A program made the position numbers and the translations under genes. Source: Synechococcales cyanobacterium 340R_concoct_173_sub (lineage in GTDB: Bacteria > Cyanobacteriota > Cyanobacteriia > Leptolyngbyales > Leptolyngbyaceae). From it: DNA of 9,066 nucleotides. The stretch is from positions 1-9,066 of the forward strand of contig JANXNM010000384.1 in assembly GCA_025354065.1 (NCBI GenBank), read 5' to 3'. Shown here in pieces: positions 1 through 6,815 of this stretch. Numbering within the stretch: position 1 is the first letter of the stretch; each line of letters begins with the position of its first letter. The notes beneath the pieces were generated by a model. That model was not told the origin of the DNA, did not search any database, and saw nothing but the letters and a program-made list of their open reading frames with translations.

Positions 1-300
1 AAAAAGATAGAGCTATTAGCAGACAAGGGATATCAGGGGATTAAAAAGATTCATGAAAACAGCAGAACCCCAATCAAAAAAACCAAGGGAAAATCTCTAA
101 CGGAGGAGGAGAAGAAGTTTAATCAGCAGCTAGCAAAAGAAAGAATAATTGTTGAACATGTTAACCGGAAATTGAAAATATTCAGAATACTCTCTTCTAG
201 GTATCGAAACAGGAGAAGGAGATTTGGATTAAGGTTAAATTTAATTGCAGGGATTTACAATTATAAGCTTAGTTTATCTTTAAAACAGACGATTTCATGA
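1..300 (+). CDS. IS5-family transposase, C-terminal part (5' end outside window)
   Basis: Frame 1 is open from the window edge to TGA at 298-300 and gives 99 residues. The text reads like the end of an IS5-type DDE transposase (DDE_Tnp_4 type). ADKGYQG near residue 7 carries a catalytic-site Asp, an LTEEEK segment follows, and then a basic block RIIVEH...FRILSSRYRNRRRRF holds the last catalytic Glu (VEH). The end is the family-typical NLIAGIYNYKL. The protein acts on the ends of its own insertion sequence to cut and move it. The N-terminal two thirds and the left inverted repeat lie outside the window, so I cannot say whether the gene is intact. The last codons (about 262-300) overlap the 3' end of the HicB-like gene on the other strand, so the IS right end probably lies close to the stop codon. 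Base composition is more A-rich than in the neighbouring genes, as expected of an acquired element. Confidence 0.88.
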   Translation, partial: KKIELLADKGYQGIKKIHENSRTPIKKTKGKSLTEEEKKFNQQLAKERIIVEHVNRKLKIFRILSSRYRNRRRRFGLRLNLIAGIYNYKLSLSLKQTIS

Positions 301-464
301 TACTTTCGCAGGAAGTCTAATCGATCGTCCAACTGTTTTTGCATCAGTGCGATAACCTCTTCTCGGGTTTCAGCCACTGCCACACAATCCGGAAAGTCAG
401 CCGATCGGGCAGAGATCTGACGATCGGCCCGTGTTTCGAGAATTAGATTGATACTTTGTGCCAT
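261..464 (-). CDS. HicB-like small protein (putative antitoxin-type, possibly altered at its 3' end)
   Basis: This is a 67-residue protein starting at ATG 464 (MAQSINLILETR). The frame can be extended to an ATG at 533, but the extra 23 residues look unlike the family. The stretch SADFPDCVAVAETREEVIAL (residues 21-40) matches the HicB/UPF0150 pattern of a beta hairpin followed by an E-rich helix in which a 'TREEA/V' motif begins the helix. HicB proteins are small folds that often neutralise a HicA mRNA interferase. No HicA-like partner (a short double-stranded-RNA-binding-type protein with a conserved His) is visible on either side: murE lies upstream and an IS5 end downstream. The last 12 residues (HEIVCFKDKLSL) are encoded by DNA that also encodes the transposase end, so the native C-terminus may have been replaced by the insertion. 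No clear ribosome binding site precedes either start. The family call is moderate, and an antitoxin role is only an inference. Confidence 0.6.
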   Translation of the reverse strand: MAQSINLILETRADRQISARSADFPDCVAVAETREEVIALMQKQLDDRLDFLRKYHEIVCFKDKLSL

Positions 465-633
465 GGATAAATATGGGTGATGAGTCTTCTTATAGGTTAG
501 CGATAAATCAACCCGATTGCCCCTCCCACGCATCCGTCAGGAGATATTCCCATGTTAGAAAACTGCGCCAACATCGGAAACCGATATAGAAGCTTTGCCA
601 CTTGCCGATCGGCTGCAACATAATCACGCTCGC

Positions 634-2118
634 CTAAATACCCTTATATTTCTTTTCCAACGCCGATCGTGCTTCTTCTCGATCGTCAAAATGAATCTTT
701 TCAGTTCCAATAATTTGATAATCTTCGTGGCCTTTCCCCGCAATCAATACCCCATCGCCCGGATTAGCATTCGCGATCGCATTTGCAATGGCCGCCGCCC
801 GATCGACATTCACAATAGCTGCCACATCACTCGAAATTCCCGCTAAAACATCCTGCAAAATTTGGTTTGGATCTTCAGTTCGTGGATTATCTGACGTAAC
901 AATTGCTTGGTCCGACAATCGGGCTGCAATACCCCCCATCAATGGCCGTTTAGTCCGATCTCGATCGCCGCCACACCCAAATACACAAATCATCTTTCCA
1001 GCAATAAAGGGCCGTGCTGCGGTTAATAGATTTTCCAAACTATCCGGCGTATGGGCATAGTCCACAATCACACTGACATCTTGTTGCTCACTCACCTGCA
1101 CGCGCTCCATTCGTCCCGGTACCCCAACAAATTCAGGAAACACTGCCGCCATTTCAGCTAAATCCAGCCCCAACGCCAGACCTGCGCCAATGCCCCCTAG
1201 AAGATTTGCAATATTAAACTGTCCAACTAACGGCGATCGGAATTTAATGCTTCCCATAGGCGTATGCAATCTGCCACTTACACCACTCGCCGTATAAACA
1301 GCATCAGTAATATATAAATCTGCTTTAGTTTCAGTACTATACGTCCACACCCGATCGCCTAATCGTTCAATCAATCGCTGACCATAATGATCATCTTTAT
1401 TAACGATCGCTCGTCCCCGTAAATAGATATCACTAAATAGAAGCGCCTTTGCTTCAAAGTAGTCTTCCATATCTTTGTGATAATCCAAATGATCTTGGGT
1501 CAAGTTTGTGAATACTGCCACATCATATTGACAACCCAATACCCGACCTTGAGAAAGCGCATGGGAACTGACTTCCATCAATCCATAGTCACATCCTGCT
1601 TGAATGCCTTCATTTAATTGCTTTTGGAGATCGATCGGAAATGGTGTGGTATGAGTTGCGGTTTGATTAAATCCTTTCCATCTTGTATACAACGTCCCGA
1701 GCATCATCGGCATTTTGCCAGAACGATCGAGCAAAAATTCAATAATATGAGTTGTCGTGGTTTTACCGTTCGTTCCCGTCACCCCCACCATTTTGAGCCG
1801 ATCGGTTGGGCTATCATAAAAGCTCACCGCAAGACGCGCACAGACCTCAGCAGGATTTTCGACGGGGATGAGAAGTTGATCTGTTGCTGGATTTTTAGTC
1901 GCAGCGGGTTCGGAAACAATTGCTGCGATCGCTCCAGCCGTCGTTGCACTTTGCCAAAAATCTCCACCATCCACGCGGGTTCCCGGCATTCCGATGAAGA
2001 GATCTCCGGGTTTTGCGGTGTGAGAATTAGTGGTGAGTCCGCTCACTTCCAGCTTGAGTGCAGAATGCTCAAGTGTTGTCGAAATTCCGGCAGTGGCGAG
2101 TAAGTCCTTCAACAGCAT
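634..2118 (-). CDS. murE: UDP-N-acetylmuramoyl-L-alanyl-D-glutamate--2,6-diaminopimelate ligase MurE
   Basis: MurE adds meso-diaminopimelate to UDP-MurNAc-L-Ala-D-Glu with ATP in the cytoplasm, the third amino-acid step of the peptidoglycan precursor pathway. The 494-residue protein has the usual length and all three Mur ligase domains. Visible are the N-terminal substrate domain (SGLTTNSH...GDLFIGMPG), the ATP loop GVTGTNGKTT at about 112-121, the TTP motif near 157, MEVSSHAL near 181, the carbamylated-lysine segment YFEAKALLF (Lys about 224), and the C-terminal domain with GCGGDRDRTKRP near 382. The DNPR motif at about 410-413 selects meso-DAP rather than lysine. AGKGHEDY near 460 is also conserved. 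An in-frame TTG at 2160 would add 14 residues. I chose ATG 2118 because AAGGA lies 7 bases upstream and the protein then starts like other MurE proteins (MLLKDLL). The gene lies 56 bases after the glutaredoxin-like gene, probably in one transcript. Confidence 0.97.
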   Translation of the reverse strand: MLLKDLLATAGISTTLEHSALKLEVSGLTTNSHTAKPGDLFIGMPGTRVDGGDFWQSATTAGAIAAIVSEPAATKNPATDQLLIPVENPAEVCARLAVSFYDSPTDRLKMVGVTGTNGKTTTTHIIEFLLDRSGKMPMMLGTLYTRWKGFNQTATHTTPFPIDLQKQLNEGIQAGCDYGLMEVSSHALSQGRVLGCQYDVAVFTNLTQDHLDYHKDMEDYFEAKALLFSDIYLRGRAIVNKDDHYGQRLIERLGDRVWTYSTETKADLYITDAVYTASGVSGRLHTPMGSIKFRSPLVGQFNIANLLGGIGAGLALGLDLAEMAAVFPEFVGVPGRMERVQVSEQQDVSVIVDYAHTPDSLENLLTAARPFIAGKMICVFGCGGDRDRTKRPLMGGIAARLSDQAIVTSDNPRTEDPNQILQDVLAGISSDVAAIVNVDRAAAIANAIANANPGDGVLIAGKGHEDYQIIGTEKIHFDDREEARSALEKKYKGI

Positions 2119-2125
2119 GGGCGAT

Positions 2126-2130
2126 TCCTT
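2126..2130 (-). promoter_or_regulatory. Ribosome binding site of murE
   Basis: The minus strand reads AAGGA, followed by seven bases and then ATG at 2118. This is the best Shine-Dalgarno sequence among the minus-strand genes here, and it decides the murE start against the upstream in-frame TTG at 2160, which has none. Confidence 0.65.
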
Positions 2131-2174
2131 CAAATCATCAGATGGATCAGTATCAATCAATTAATCAGTATGTA

Positions 2175-2456
2175 TCAAGTTGTCACATCGTCTGTCTGTA
2201 GCATAAACGGCTGTAGCATTTGGGTGATTTGTGCGATCGAGGCCCGAGGTGATTGTCGTGGTGTGGGCAAGAGTTTTCCAGAATCTGTCTGAACATACAG
2301 TACAGGGATTTCATATTGATAAGATTGAAATGCCGACTCATCTTGGGTAATATCGCGAACGTCAAGGCTGAATTCAACGGTGTCAATCGATCGGAGCTTT
2401 TCTTCTAGTCCTTCGCAAAGATGACAGCCCGGTTTGCTATAAAGAATTAGATTCAT
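2175..2456 (-). CDS. Glutaredoxin-like thiol-disulfide protein (DUF836 type)
   Basis: This 93-residue protein has a thioredoxin fold. It opens with a beta strand (MNLILYSKPG) and the redox motif CHLC at residues 11-14. A helix (EGLEEKLRSI) and a second strand (VEFSLDVRDI) follow. YEIPVLYV places the cis-proline at about residue 51. RQSPRASIAQITQML near 67-81 is the C-terminal helix. These marks fit the short glutaredoxin-like DUF836 group, whose members probably reduce or form disulfides in the cytoplasm, although no specific substrate is known from the sequence. The start at ATG 2456 is directly before the first strand, and no strong ribosome binding site is seen. The gene is followed by murE after 56 bases and preceded, across a repeat-filled gap, by cysH. 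CysH enzymes need a thioredoxin or glutaredoxin as electron donor, but the repeats between the genes argue against reading the order as functional linkage. Confidence 0.85.
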   Translation of the reverse strand: MNLILYSKPGCHLCEGLEEKLRSIDTVEFSLDVRDITQDESAFQSYQYEIPVLYVQTDSGKLLPTPRQSPRASIAQITQMLQPFMLQTDDVTT

Positions 2457-2483
2457 AAAATGTTGGAGTATTGTGCGATGTCC

Positions 2484-2594
2484 CGATCCCTAAATCCCCC
2501 TTGATAAAGGGAAACTGGAACGCGGAAACTAGAATTCAACTCAACCTAGAATTCAACTCATAGTCCCCCTTGATAAGGGGGATTTAGGGGGATC
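2484..2594. repeat. Inverted pair of G/C-rich interspersed repeats
   Basis: The left arm (about 2484-2512) reads CGATCCCTAAATCCCCCTTG and continues ATAAAGGGA. The right arm (about 2565-2594) is the same element in the opposite orientation, differing by two extra C bases and small changes in the centre. The right arm also contains a perfect hairpin of its own at 2565-2581, CCCCCTT-GAT-AAGGGGG. Elements with the core 'AAATCCCCCTT...AAGGGGG' are common, dispersed repeats in cyanobacterial intergenic DNA. The pair lies between the cysH stop (2598) and the glutaredoxin start (2456). It could fold in RNA from either strand and may stop or slow transcription, but no T-run follows, so it is not a standard terminator. 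Confidence 0.8.
2529..2560. repeat. Direct repeat, two 15-base copies
   Basis: CTAGAATTCAACTCA occurs at 2529-2543 and again at 2546-2560, separated by two bases. It lies between the two arms of the inverted G/C-rich repeat. It could be a slippage duplication or a trace of an insertion target, and no function is evident. Confidence 0.85.
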
Positions 2595-2597
2595 GTC

Positions 2598-3347
2598 CTA
2601 GTTTTGATTTGTTACAGAATGAAGTCCGCATTCTTTTTTCGTAGCATCTTCCCACCACCAGCGTCCTTCGCGCTCGTGCTGATTGGGCAATACCGGACGA
2701 GTACAAGGCTCACAACCAATGCTAATGAATCCGCGTTCATGGAGTGGATTGTATGGGACGTTCCAAGTGCGAATATAAAGCCAAGTTTCTTCTGATGTCC
2801 AGTTTGCTAAAGGATTAAACTTCACTAAATTTTTACCAGGTCCAGAAAACCCAGGGTCTGCCTGCACAGCGGGAACAGAGTCTCTAGTGGATGGGCTTTG
2901 GTCTTGGCGTTGTCCCGTAATCCAAGCATCCATGGTCGCGAGCTTCCGACGTAATGGCGCAACTTTCCGGACCGTGCAGCATTCTTTGTGGCCATCCTCA
3001 TAGAAGCTAAAAAAGCCTTTCTCTTGTGTGAATTTTTCTAAGGCTTCAGTGTTGGGAGACATGACTTCAATCGTGATGCCGTAGTGTTTACGAACCCGAT
3101 CGATATACTGATAAGTCTCGGGATGCAAACGTCCTGTATCCAGGCTAAAAACCTTAATGTCTTTTTTGATTTTGTGGGCCATGTCGATCAGCACGACATC
3201 CTCTGCGCCACTGAAGGAAATGTAAATATCATCAAATAAGCTCAGTGCTTTTTCCAGGATTTCTTGAGGACTTTTGCCCGTCAGTTCGGCCTCTAAGCTA
3301 ACGACATCGAGGCTAACAGCATCAGGGATGGCGATCGTGGTGGACAT
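2598..3347 (-). CDS. cysH: Assimilatory sulfonucleotide (APS/PAPS) reductase CysH
   Basis: CysH reduces activated sulfate (PAPS or APS) to sulfite in cysteine synthesis, using thioredoxin or glutaredoxin. The 249-residue protein has normal length. Motifs in order: PP-loop-like SFSGAED near 44-50, [12 protein letters not shown] near 68-79, a Cys pair ECCTVRK at 123-124, [12 protein letters not shown] near 144-155, GCEPCTR at 212-215, and the catalytic cysteine in KECGLH at 240. The CC plus CxxC set is the [4Fe-4S] ligand pattern found in APS-using or dual-specificity enzymes, whereas the cluster-free E. coli-type PAPS reductase lacks it, so the substrate cannot be fixed by the annotation name. 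The start at ATG 3347 (MSTTIAIPD) agrees with where homology should begin. In-frame ATGs at 3380 and 3416 would add 11 or 23 unlikely residues. A purine-rich AGAGAGAA precedes 3347. The gap to the methyltransferase gene upstream is 105 bases. Confidence 0.95.
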   Translation of the reverse strand: MSTTIAIPDAVSLDVVSLEAELTGKSPQEILEKALSLFDDIYISFSGAEDVVLIDMAHKIKKDIKVFSLDTGRLHPETYQYIDRVRKHYGITIEVMSPNTEALEKFTQEKGFFSFYEDGHKECCTVRKVAPLRRKLATMDAWITGQRQDQSPSTRDSVPAVQADPGFSGPGKNLVKFNPLANWTSEETWLYIRTWNVPYNPLHERGFISIGCEPCTRPVLPNQHEREGRWWWEDATKKECGLHSVTNQN

Positions 3348-3452
3348 AATCTGTGTTCTCTCTAACTCAATGGATGACATTCTATCAAGCTGTATGCACT
3401 TAGACGCGATTCTCATCTTAAATCCAAACCGATCGCCTCTGTTGTGTTCAAT

Positions 3453-4130
3453 CTAGGGATTACGAATTTGTAGCATTTGATTGCCACCTTTTTGGAATTC
3501 ATAATCAACGGGCACAATTTTTACATCGAACCCTTTTCCCAAAAGATTCTCAATAACTGCATCAACATACGGCGATCGGGAACAGTTAAGTTTTAGCAAT
3601 GGAAAAATGCGAAGTTCTTTAGAAACGCGCAAAAGTTCATGAATTGAATCAAGATGAAATTCAAGGGTGAGTTGATCTGAATATAAAAATAACAAATGAG
3701 AACTTAGGCACAAATCAAATTGATTATCCGTAAAGTCTAAGCTAGGTAATGACTCAGCCCGATACCGTCCAGATTCTTTGCCTGCTTCATAGTCCACCAA
3801 GAAATCTTCCATGGCATCAAGCCTTGCCTGACCTAATTCATCCACATTTCGGAAGTTTTTCCAAATATATCGATCGGGATTTTGCTTAACTTGAGAAATT
3901 ACGGTTTTGTAGGTTTCTTCAACCCGTTGCCGAATCTGCTCTGAAGAAAATTCATATACAGGATCGATCGATACGACAGAATAATTTTGTTTTGTCATTT
4001 CAGCATTGAAGCTCGCTGGACCATCTCCACACCCTAAGATATTTGAGTTTAGATCTGCATCCGTCAGACTAAACATCAATTTGTACTCTTCTAACGTTCG
4101 GCCCCAAGGCACTACTTTACTGAGTTTCAT
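3453..4130 (-). CDS. Class I SAM-dependent methyltransferase, substrate unknown
   Basis: This 225-residue protein has a Rossmann-type methyltransferase core. The glycine-rich motif I, NILGCGDGPASF, lies at 30-41. The second strand ends in an acidic residue, VVSIDP, at 52-57, where SAM ribose is usually bound. LPSLDFTDNQFDLCLSSHLLFLY at about 128-150 is a clear acidic-loop and motif IV region. A LLRVSKELRIFPLL strand-helix at 166-179 follows. An insert of about 60 residues rich in charged amino acids (about 62-125) sits between strand 2 and the motif IV region and is probably the substrate cap. I do not recognise a specific substrate class. The start at ATG 4130 gives MKLSKVVPWGRTLEEY, a plausible N-terminus, though no good ribosome binding site is seen. 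It lies 79 bases after mlaE and 105 bases before cysH in the same direction, so co-transcription is possible. Confidence 0.85.
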   Translation of the reverse strand: MKLSKVVPWGRTLEEYKLMFSLTDADLNSNILGCGDGPASFNAEMTKQNYSVVSIDPVYEFSSEQIRQRVEETYKTVISQVKQNPDRYIWKNFRNVDELGQARLDAMEDFLVDYEAGKESGRYRAESLPSLDFTDNQFDLCLSSHLLFLYSDQLTLEFHLDSIHELLRVSKELRIFPLLKLNCSRSPYVDAVIENLLGKGFDVKIVPVDYEFQKGGNQMLQIRNP

Positions 4131-4209
4131 AAAATCACGATCGACGTTCCTAAACTAATTGCAATTGTACGTTCTCTCAGTGCAGTCATGCGATCATTAA
4201 AGCGCCCGA

Positions 4210-5034
4210 CTAAAGTCCCCGTGTCACCGCACTGCCCGCTCCTTGAAACATGATCCAAGATAGGAAAAAATTTGAAATAAAAATGGACAGTAACGATGTC
4301 ACCACCGCTGTTGTTGTGGATTCGCCAACCCCCTTAGCGCCGCCTGTAGTCGTCAATCCCCAACTGGTTCCAATAATCGCAATCAGAAACCCAAACACGA
4401 TCGCTTTCAAGGGCGCACTACATAAATCCCAGACGGTCAAAAATTTTCGTGCCGAATCCAAAAACACTATATTTGGAATGCCGTAGATCAAATTCGCCAT
4501 CGCCATACCACCCAAAATTCCCGTGCCTAATCCCAAAATGGTCAACAGCGGCAACATCAAACAACAAGCCAATACCCGAGGCGTAACTAAATAATCGATC
4601 GGATCAGTTCGCAACATGTACAGCGCATCAATTTGTTCCGTCACCTGCATCGTGCCCAACTCCGCCGCAAACGCCGAACCCACACGACCCGCGATCGTTA
4701 CCGCCGTCAACACTGGAGCCAATTCCCTCGCCAAGGACAACGCCAGCACCCCGCCAACTGCCGATCCGGCCCCAAAATTCAAAAATTCCCGCGCTACCTG
4801 AATCGTGAACACCATGCCGACAAAGGTCGAAGTCAGCAACGCAATCATCAACGACTGCGGCCCAACAATCGACATCTGTTCCAACGTGTTGCGACGGTTG
4901 ATTTTCCCCTTTAACAGATGCAGTATCACTTGCCCCATCAACAGCAGCGCCATCATCATGCGGTTGAACCACAGGGAAAAGGGCGATTTTGGAGCGGATT
5001 TTTGAATCAATTTTCGGTCAGGATTATCACTCAT
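4210..5034 (-). CDS. mlaE: MlaE-family (Ycf63-like) lipid ABC transporter permease
   Basis: This is a 274-residue integral membrane protein. Members of this family form the membrane part of MCE-type ABC systems that move phospholipids between the inner and outer membranes; in plants the relative is TGD1, and in algal plastids it is Ycf63. The signature LARELAPVLTAVTIAGRVGS at about 101-120, followed by AAELGTMQVTEQIDALYML at 123-141, is clearly present. Hydrophobic segments are visible at about 26-40, 59-78, 92-112, 150-180, 208-228 and 243-265, matching the usual five to six helices. The N-terminal part SLWFNRMMMALLLMGQVI is the amphipathic start helix typical of the family. Its partner ATPase (MlaF) and MCE-domain protein are not within the window, which is common in cyanobacteria where the parts are scattered. 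The start is ATG 5034, with no clear ribosome binding site. It heads the minus-strand block. Confidence 0.95.
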   Translation of the reverse strand: MSDNPDRKLIQKSAPKSPFSLWFNRMMMALLLMGQVILHLLKGKINRRNTLEQMSIVGPQSLMIALLTSTFVGMVFTIQVAREFLNFGAGSAVGGVLALSLARELAPVLTAVTIAGRVGSAFAAELGTMQVTEQIDALYMLRTDPIDYLVTPRVLACCLMLPLLTILGLGTGILGGMAMANLIYGIPNIVFLDSARKFLTVWDLCSAPLKAIVFGFLIAIIGTSWGLTTTGGAKGVGESTTTAVVTSLLSIFISNFFLSWIMFQGAGSAVTRGL

Positions 5035-5398
5035 TCCGCAAGTTAGAAAAGCTGAAATATTAAAAGGTCAATTGTCCTTCATTCATGAGACTACCGCGTT
5101 TGGGGCCGATCCATGGCAACTTTCCTTATTCCTCCAGTTTCCAATCAGCCATCCCTCTCAACGAATTAGCACATAGCTCAACTGCGTCATGAAGCCTTGA
5201 TATTTGCGATCTCCTTATTCTGGCTTCGTGATCCCCGATCGCCTGAATATCAGAGTTTCATAACATATTGATCCCCGTATCCCCCTAAAAATGGTAAAAC
5301 CCTCATAAATTGATAAATCCGATCGGTTGATCTCCAACAGAAATAGCCCCACTATGGGTTTACGCCAGGGGATCACACCTAAAGAATTATGCCATTGA

Positions 5399-5423
5399 GC
5401 TGAGTTCGTGATCCCCACTCAGC
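5399..5423 (+). promoter_or_regulatory. Small hairpin upstream of the DUF4912 gene
   Basis: GCTGAGT at 5399-5405 pairs with ACTCAGC at 5417-5423 around an 11-base loop that contains the last GATCCCC copy. It lies 65 bases before the start codon and could be in the leader RNA or be an operator. It is a weak prediction based only on the inverted repeat. Confidence 0.35.
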
Positions 5424-5474
5424 GTCTGATAGTCGGTTCGGCCTCAAATTACGAGTACGAAAAATCATTTTCCC

Positions 5475-5478
5475 GGAG
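5475..5478 (+). promoter_or_regulatory. Ribosome binding site of the DUF4912 gene
   Basis: GGAG lies nine bases before ATG 5488 and supports this start for the DUF4912 protein. Confidence 0.55.
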
Positions 5479-5487
5479 TTACATCCC

Positions 5488-6696
5488 ATGACCGTTCCAA
5501 TTCCTTTAGAAGACATGACTCTGCGTCAATTGCGCCGTGTTGCTAGTGCGGTCGGGGTTTCGCGATATAGCCGAATGCGGAAAGATCAACTTTTGTCATC
5601 CATTCTTGAAAAGCAAGGGCCAGCACAAACCATGATTGAAGCCTCAAAGTATGGATTACAGGCGGTCTCGACTGTGGATTTGTCCTTGGCGGATGTCGAT
5701 GACTCGTTTGTAGGATTGCCCAAGGGCTATGGTGATAGTCGCATTGTAATTTTGCCTCGCGATCCCCAGTGGGCCTATGCTTATTGGGATATTTCCAATG
5801 AACATAAACAAGAATTGCGTCGTCAAGGCGGTCAGCAATTAGCGCTGCGGTTGTTTGATGTAACGGATTTGGATTTGGGTATTCAGTCCCCCCACAGCGT
5901 TCAAGAGTATGGCTGTGATGAGATGGCTCGTGAATGGTATTTGCCTTTGCCCGTGAGCGATCGGGAATATCTATTGGAAATCGGTTATCGGACTTGGGAT
6001 GGCCGCTGGTTGAAATTGGCCCGATCGGAATCCATGCGTGTGCCTCCGGTTTATCCATCGGATTGGGTTGAAGATCAATTTGTCACTTTGGATTGGGAAG
6101 AGCCATTAGAAAGCAAAAGTGTATTGAAATTAGTACCTCCTAGCCAAAAAGTGCCTGAAAGTACCCCGACTTATCAAGCTCAAACTGAACTTCGTAACCA
6201 CGTTTTCGGCATGGTGGGTGAAGTAGAAGCCCAGCGTATTGCAGGTTCTCTCTATGGCTCCATGCAACAGGCTCCAAGCCCTGCACCATACCTCGATTCC
6301 GTAAGTTCCTATGTGTTCCCATCGGGCGCTGGTTTGTGGGCTTTACCGACGTTCTCGGGTTTAAATATGTCGGGCATTGGCTTATCGTCTGGAGAATTGG
6401 CAAAACCACAGCCTCGTAAGTTCTGGTTAGTCGCTGATGCGGAATTGATTGTTTATGGTGCGACCGAACCGGATGCAACGGTGTATGTGGACGGCGAACC
6501 GATCGTACTCAATTCTGATGGCACATTCCGCTTCCAAATGTCATTCCAGGATGGTCAATTGAAGTTCCCGATCGTGGCTGTGGCAGCGGATGGTGAACAA
6601 AATCGATCGGTACGCATGGACTTCGAGCGAATCACGTCCAATCGTCGGACCAATACCAAAGCCGAAGCCATTGAAGAATGGTTTGCGACTCCTTAG
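5488..6696 (+). CDS. DUF4912 domain-containing protein with Rho-N/SAP-like N-terminus
   Basis: This 402-residue soluble protein has no signal peptide. Residues about 8-42 (MTLRQLRRVASAVGVSRYSRMRKDQLLSSI) form a two-helix Rho-N/SAP-like module, a fold that often binds nucleic acid. Residues about 80-205 are DUF4912: RIVILPRDPQWAYAYWDIS near 85-103, then LALRLFDVTDLDL, the aromatic-rich REWYLPLPVSDREYLLEIGYRT near 148-169, and RWLKLARSESMRVPP near 173-187. Residues about 215-305 are a low-order linker rich in Ser, Pro and Gly. Residues about 310-380 (FWLVADAELIVYGATEPDATVYVDGE and on) look like an Ig/glucodextranase-type beta domain. The function of DUF4912 is not known. The beta domain and the aromatic core hint at sugar or protein binding rather than catalysis, and no catalytic motif is seen. 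The start is supported by GGAG nine bases upstream. The gene is alone on this strand and is followed by a palindrome. Confidence 0.92.
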   Translation: MTVPIPLEDMTLRQLRRVASAVGVSRYSRMRKDQLLSSILEKQGPAQTMIEASKYGLQAVSTVDLSLADVDDSFVGLPKGYGDSRIVILPRDPQWAYAYWDISNEHKQELRRQGGQQLALRLFDVTDLDLGIQSPHSVQEYGCDEMAREWYLPLPVSDREYLLEIGYRTWDGRWLKLARSESMRVPPVYPSDWVEDQFVTLDWEEPLESKSVLKLVPPSQKVPESTPTYQAQTELRNHVFGMVGEVEAQRIAGSLYGSMQQAPSPAPYLDSVSSYVFPSGAGLWALPTFSGLNMSGIGLSSGELAKPQPRKFWLVADAELIVYGATEPDATVYVDGEPIVLNSDGTFRFQMSFQDGQLKFPIVAVAADGEQNRSVRMDFERITSNRRTNTKAEAIEEWFATP

Positions 6697-6749
6697 ATAG
6701 GCTAGTTCTAGAATAATTTGACTCTACGATAATTCGGACCATTTTGAGT

Positions 6750-6781
6750 CTAGTGGTAAAGAAAGCTTTCCTTGCCACTAG
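6750..6781 (+). terminator. 32-base palindrome after the DUF4912 gene, terminator-like hairpin
   Basis: CTAGTGGTAAAGAAAG (6750-6765) is followed directly by its near-perfect inverse CTTTCCTTGCCACTAG (6766-6781), with no loop gap. In RNA from the + strand 15 of 16 positions can pair when one U-G pair is allowed. It lies 53 bases after the DUF4912 stop and would form a strong stem at the end of that transcript. No T-run follows directly. Five T bases occur at 6809-6813 after a weaker 6-base stem (AGGCTA 6780-6785 with TAGCCT 6804-6809). It may instead be an IS-derived or regulatory palindrome. Confidence 0.45.
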
Positions 6782-6815
6782 GCTATCTGCATAGATATAG
6801 CGGTAGCCTTTTTAG

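Larger units (their letters stand above)
5035..5487. other. Divergent intergenic region with repeated GATCCCC motifs
   Basis: These 453 bases separate mlaE (left, -) from the DUF4912 gene (right, +), so both promoters should be here. A minus-strand open frame at 5215-5418 has no recognisable protein features and is probably chance. Four close copies of one motif are visible: GTGATCCCC at 5228-5236, TTGATCCCC at 5268-5276, the inverse GGGGATCAC at 5368-5376, and GTGATCCCC at 5408-5416. The first and last are part of a 12-base direct repeat, TTCGTGATCCCC, at 5225-5236 and 5405-5416. The pairs are each 40 bases apart. No standard -10/-35 pair could be chosen with confidence. Confidence 0.6.

Noticed and set aside
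534..633. Short minus-strand frame between murE and the HicB-like gene (includes LLYRFPMLAQFSNMG)
   Set aside because: It gives about 45 residues with only weak start codons and no ribosome binding site. No similarity to a HicA toxin is visible.
595..846. Plus-strand open frame of 83 residues inside the 3' end of murE
   Set aside because: It is antisense to a well conserved gene and has no protein features of its own.
4628..4972. Second minus-strand frame of 114 residues within the mlaE gene
   Set aside because: It overlaps the permease in another frame, and its Gly/Val/Asp-rich composition is typical of an off-frame reading.
5215..5418. 67-residue minus-strand open frame in the intergenic region
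   Set aside because: It covers the repeated GATCCCC motifs, has no ribosome binding site and no recognisable protein pattern, so it is probably a chance open frame.
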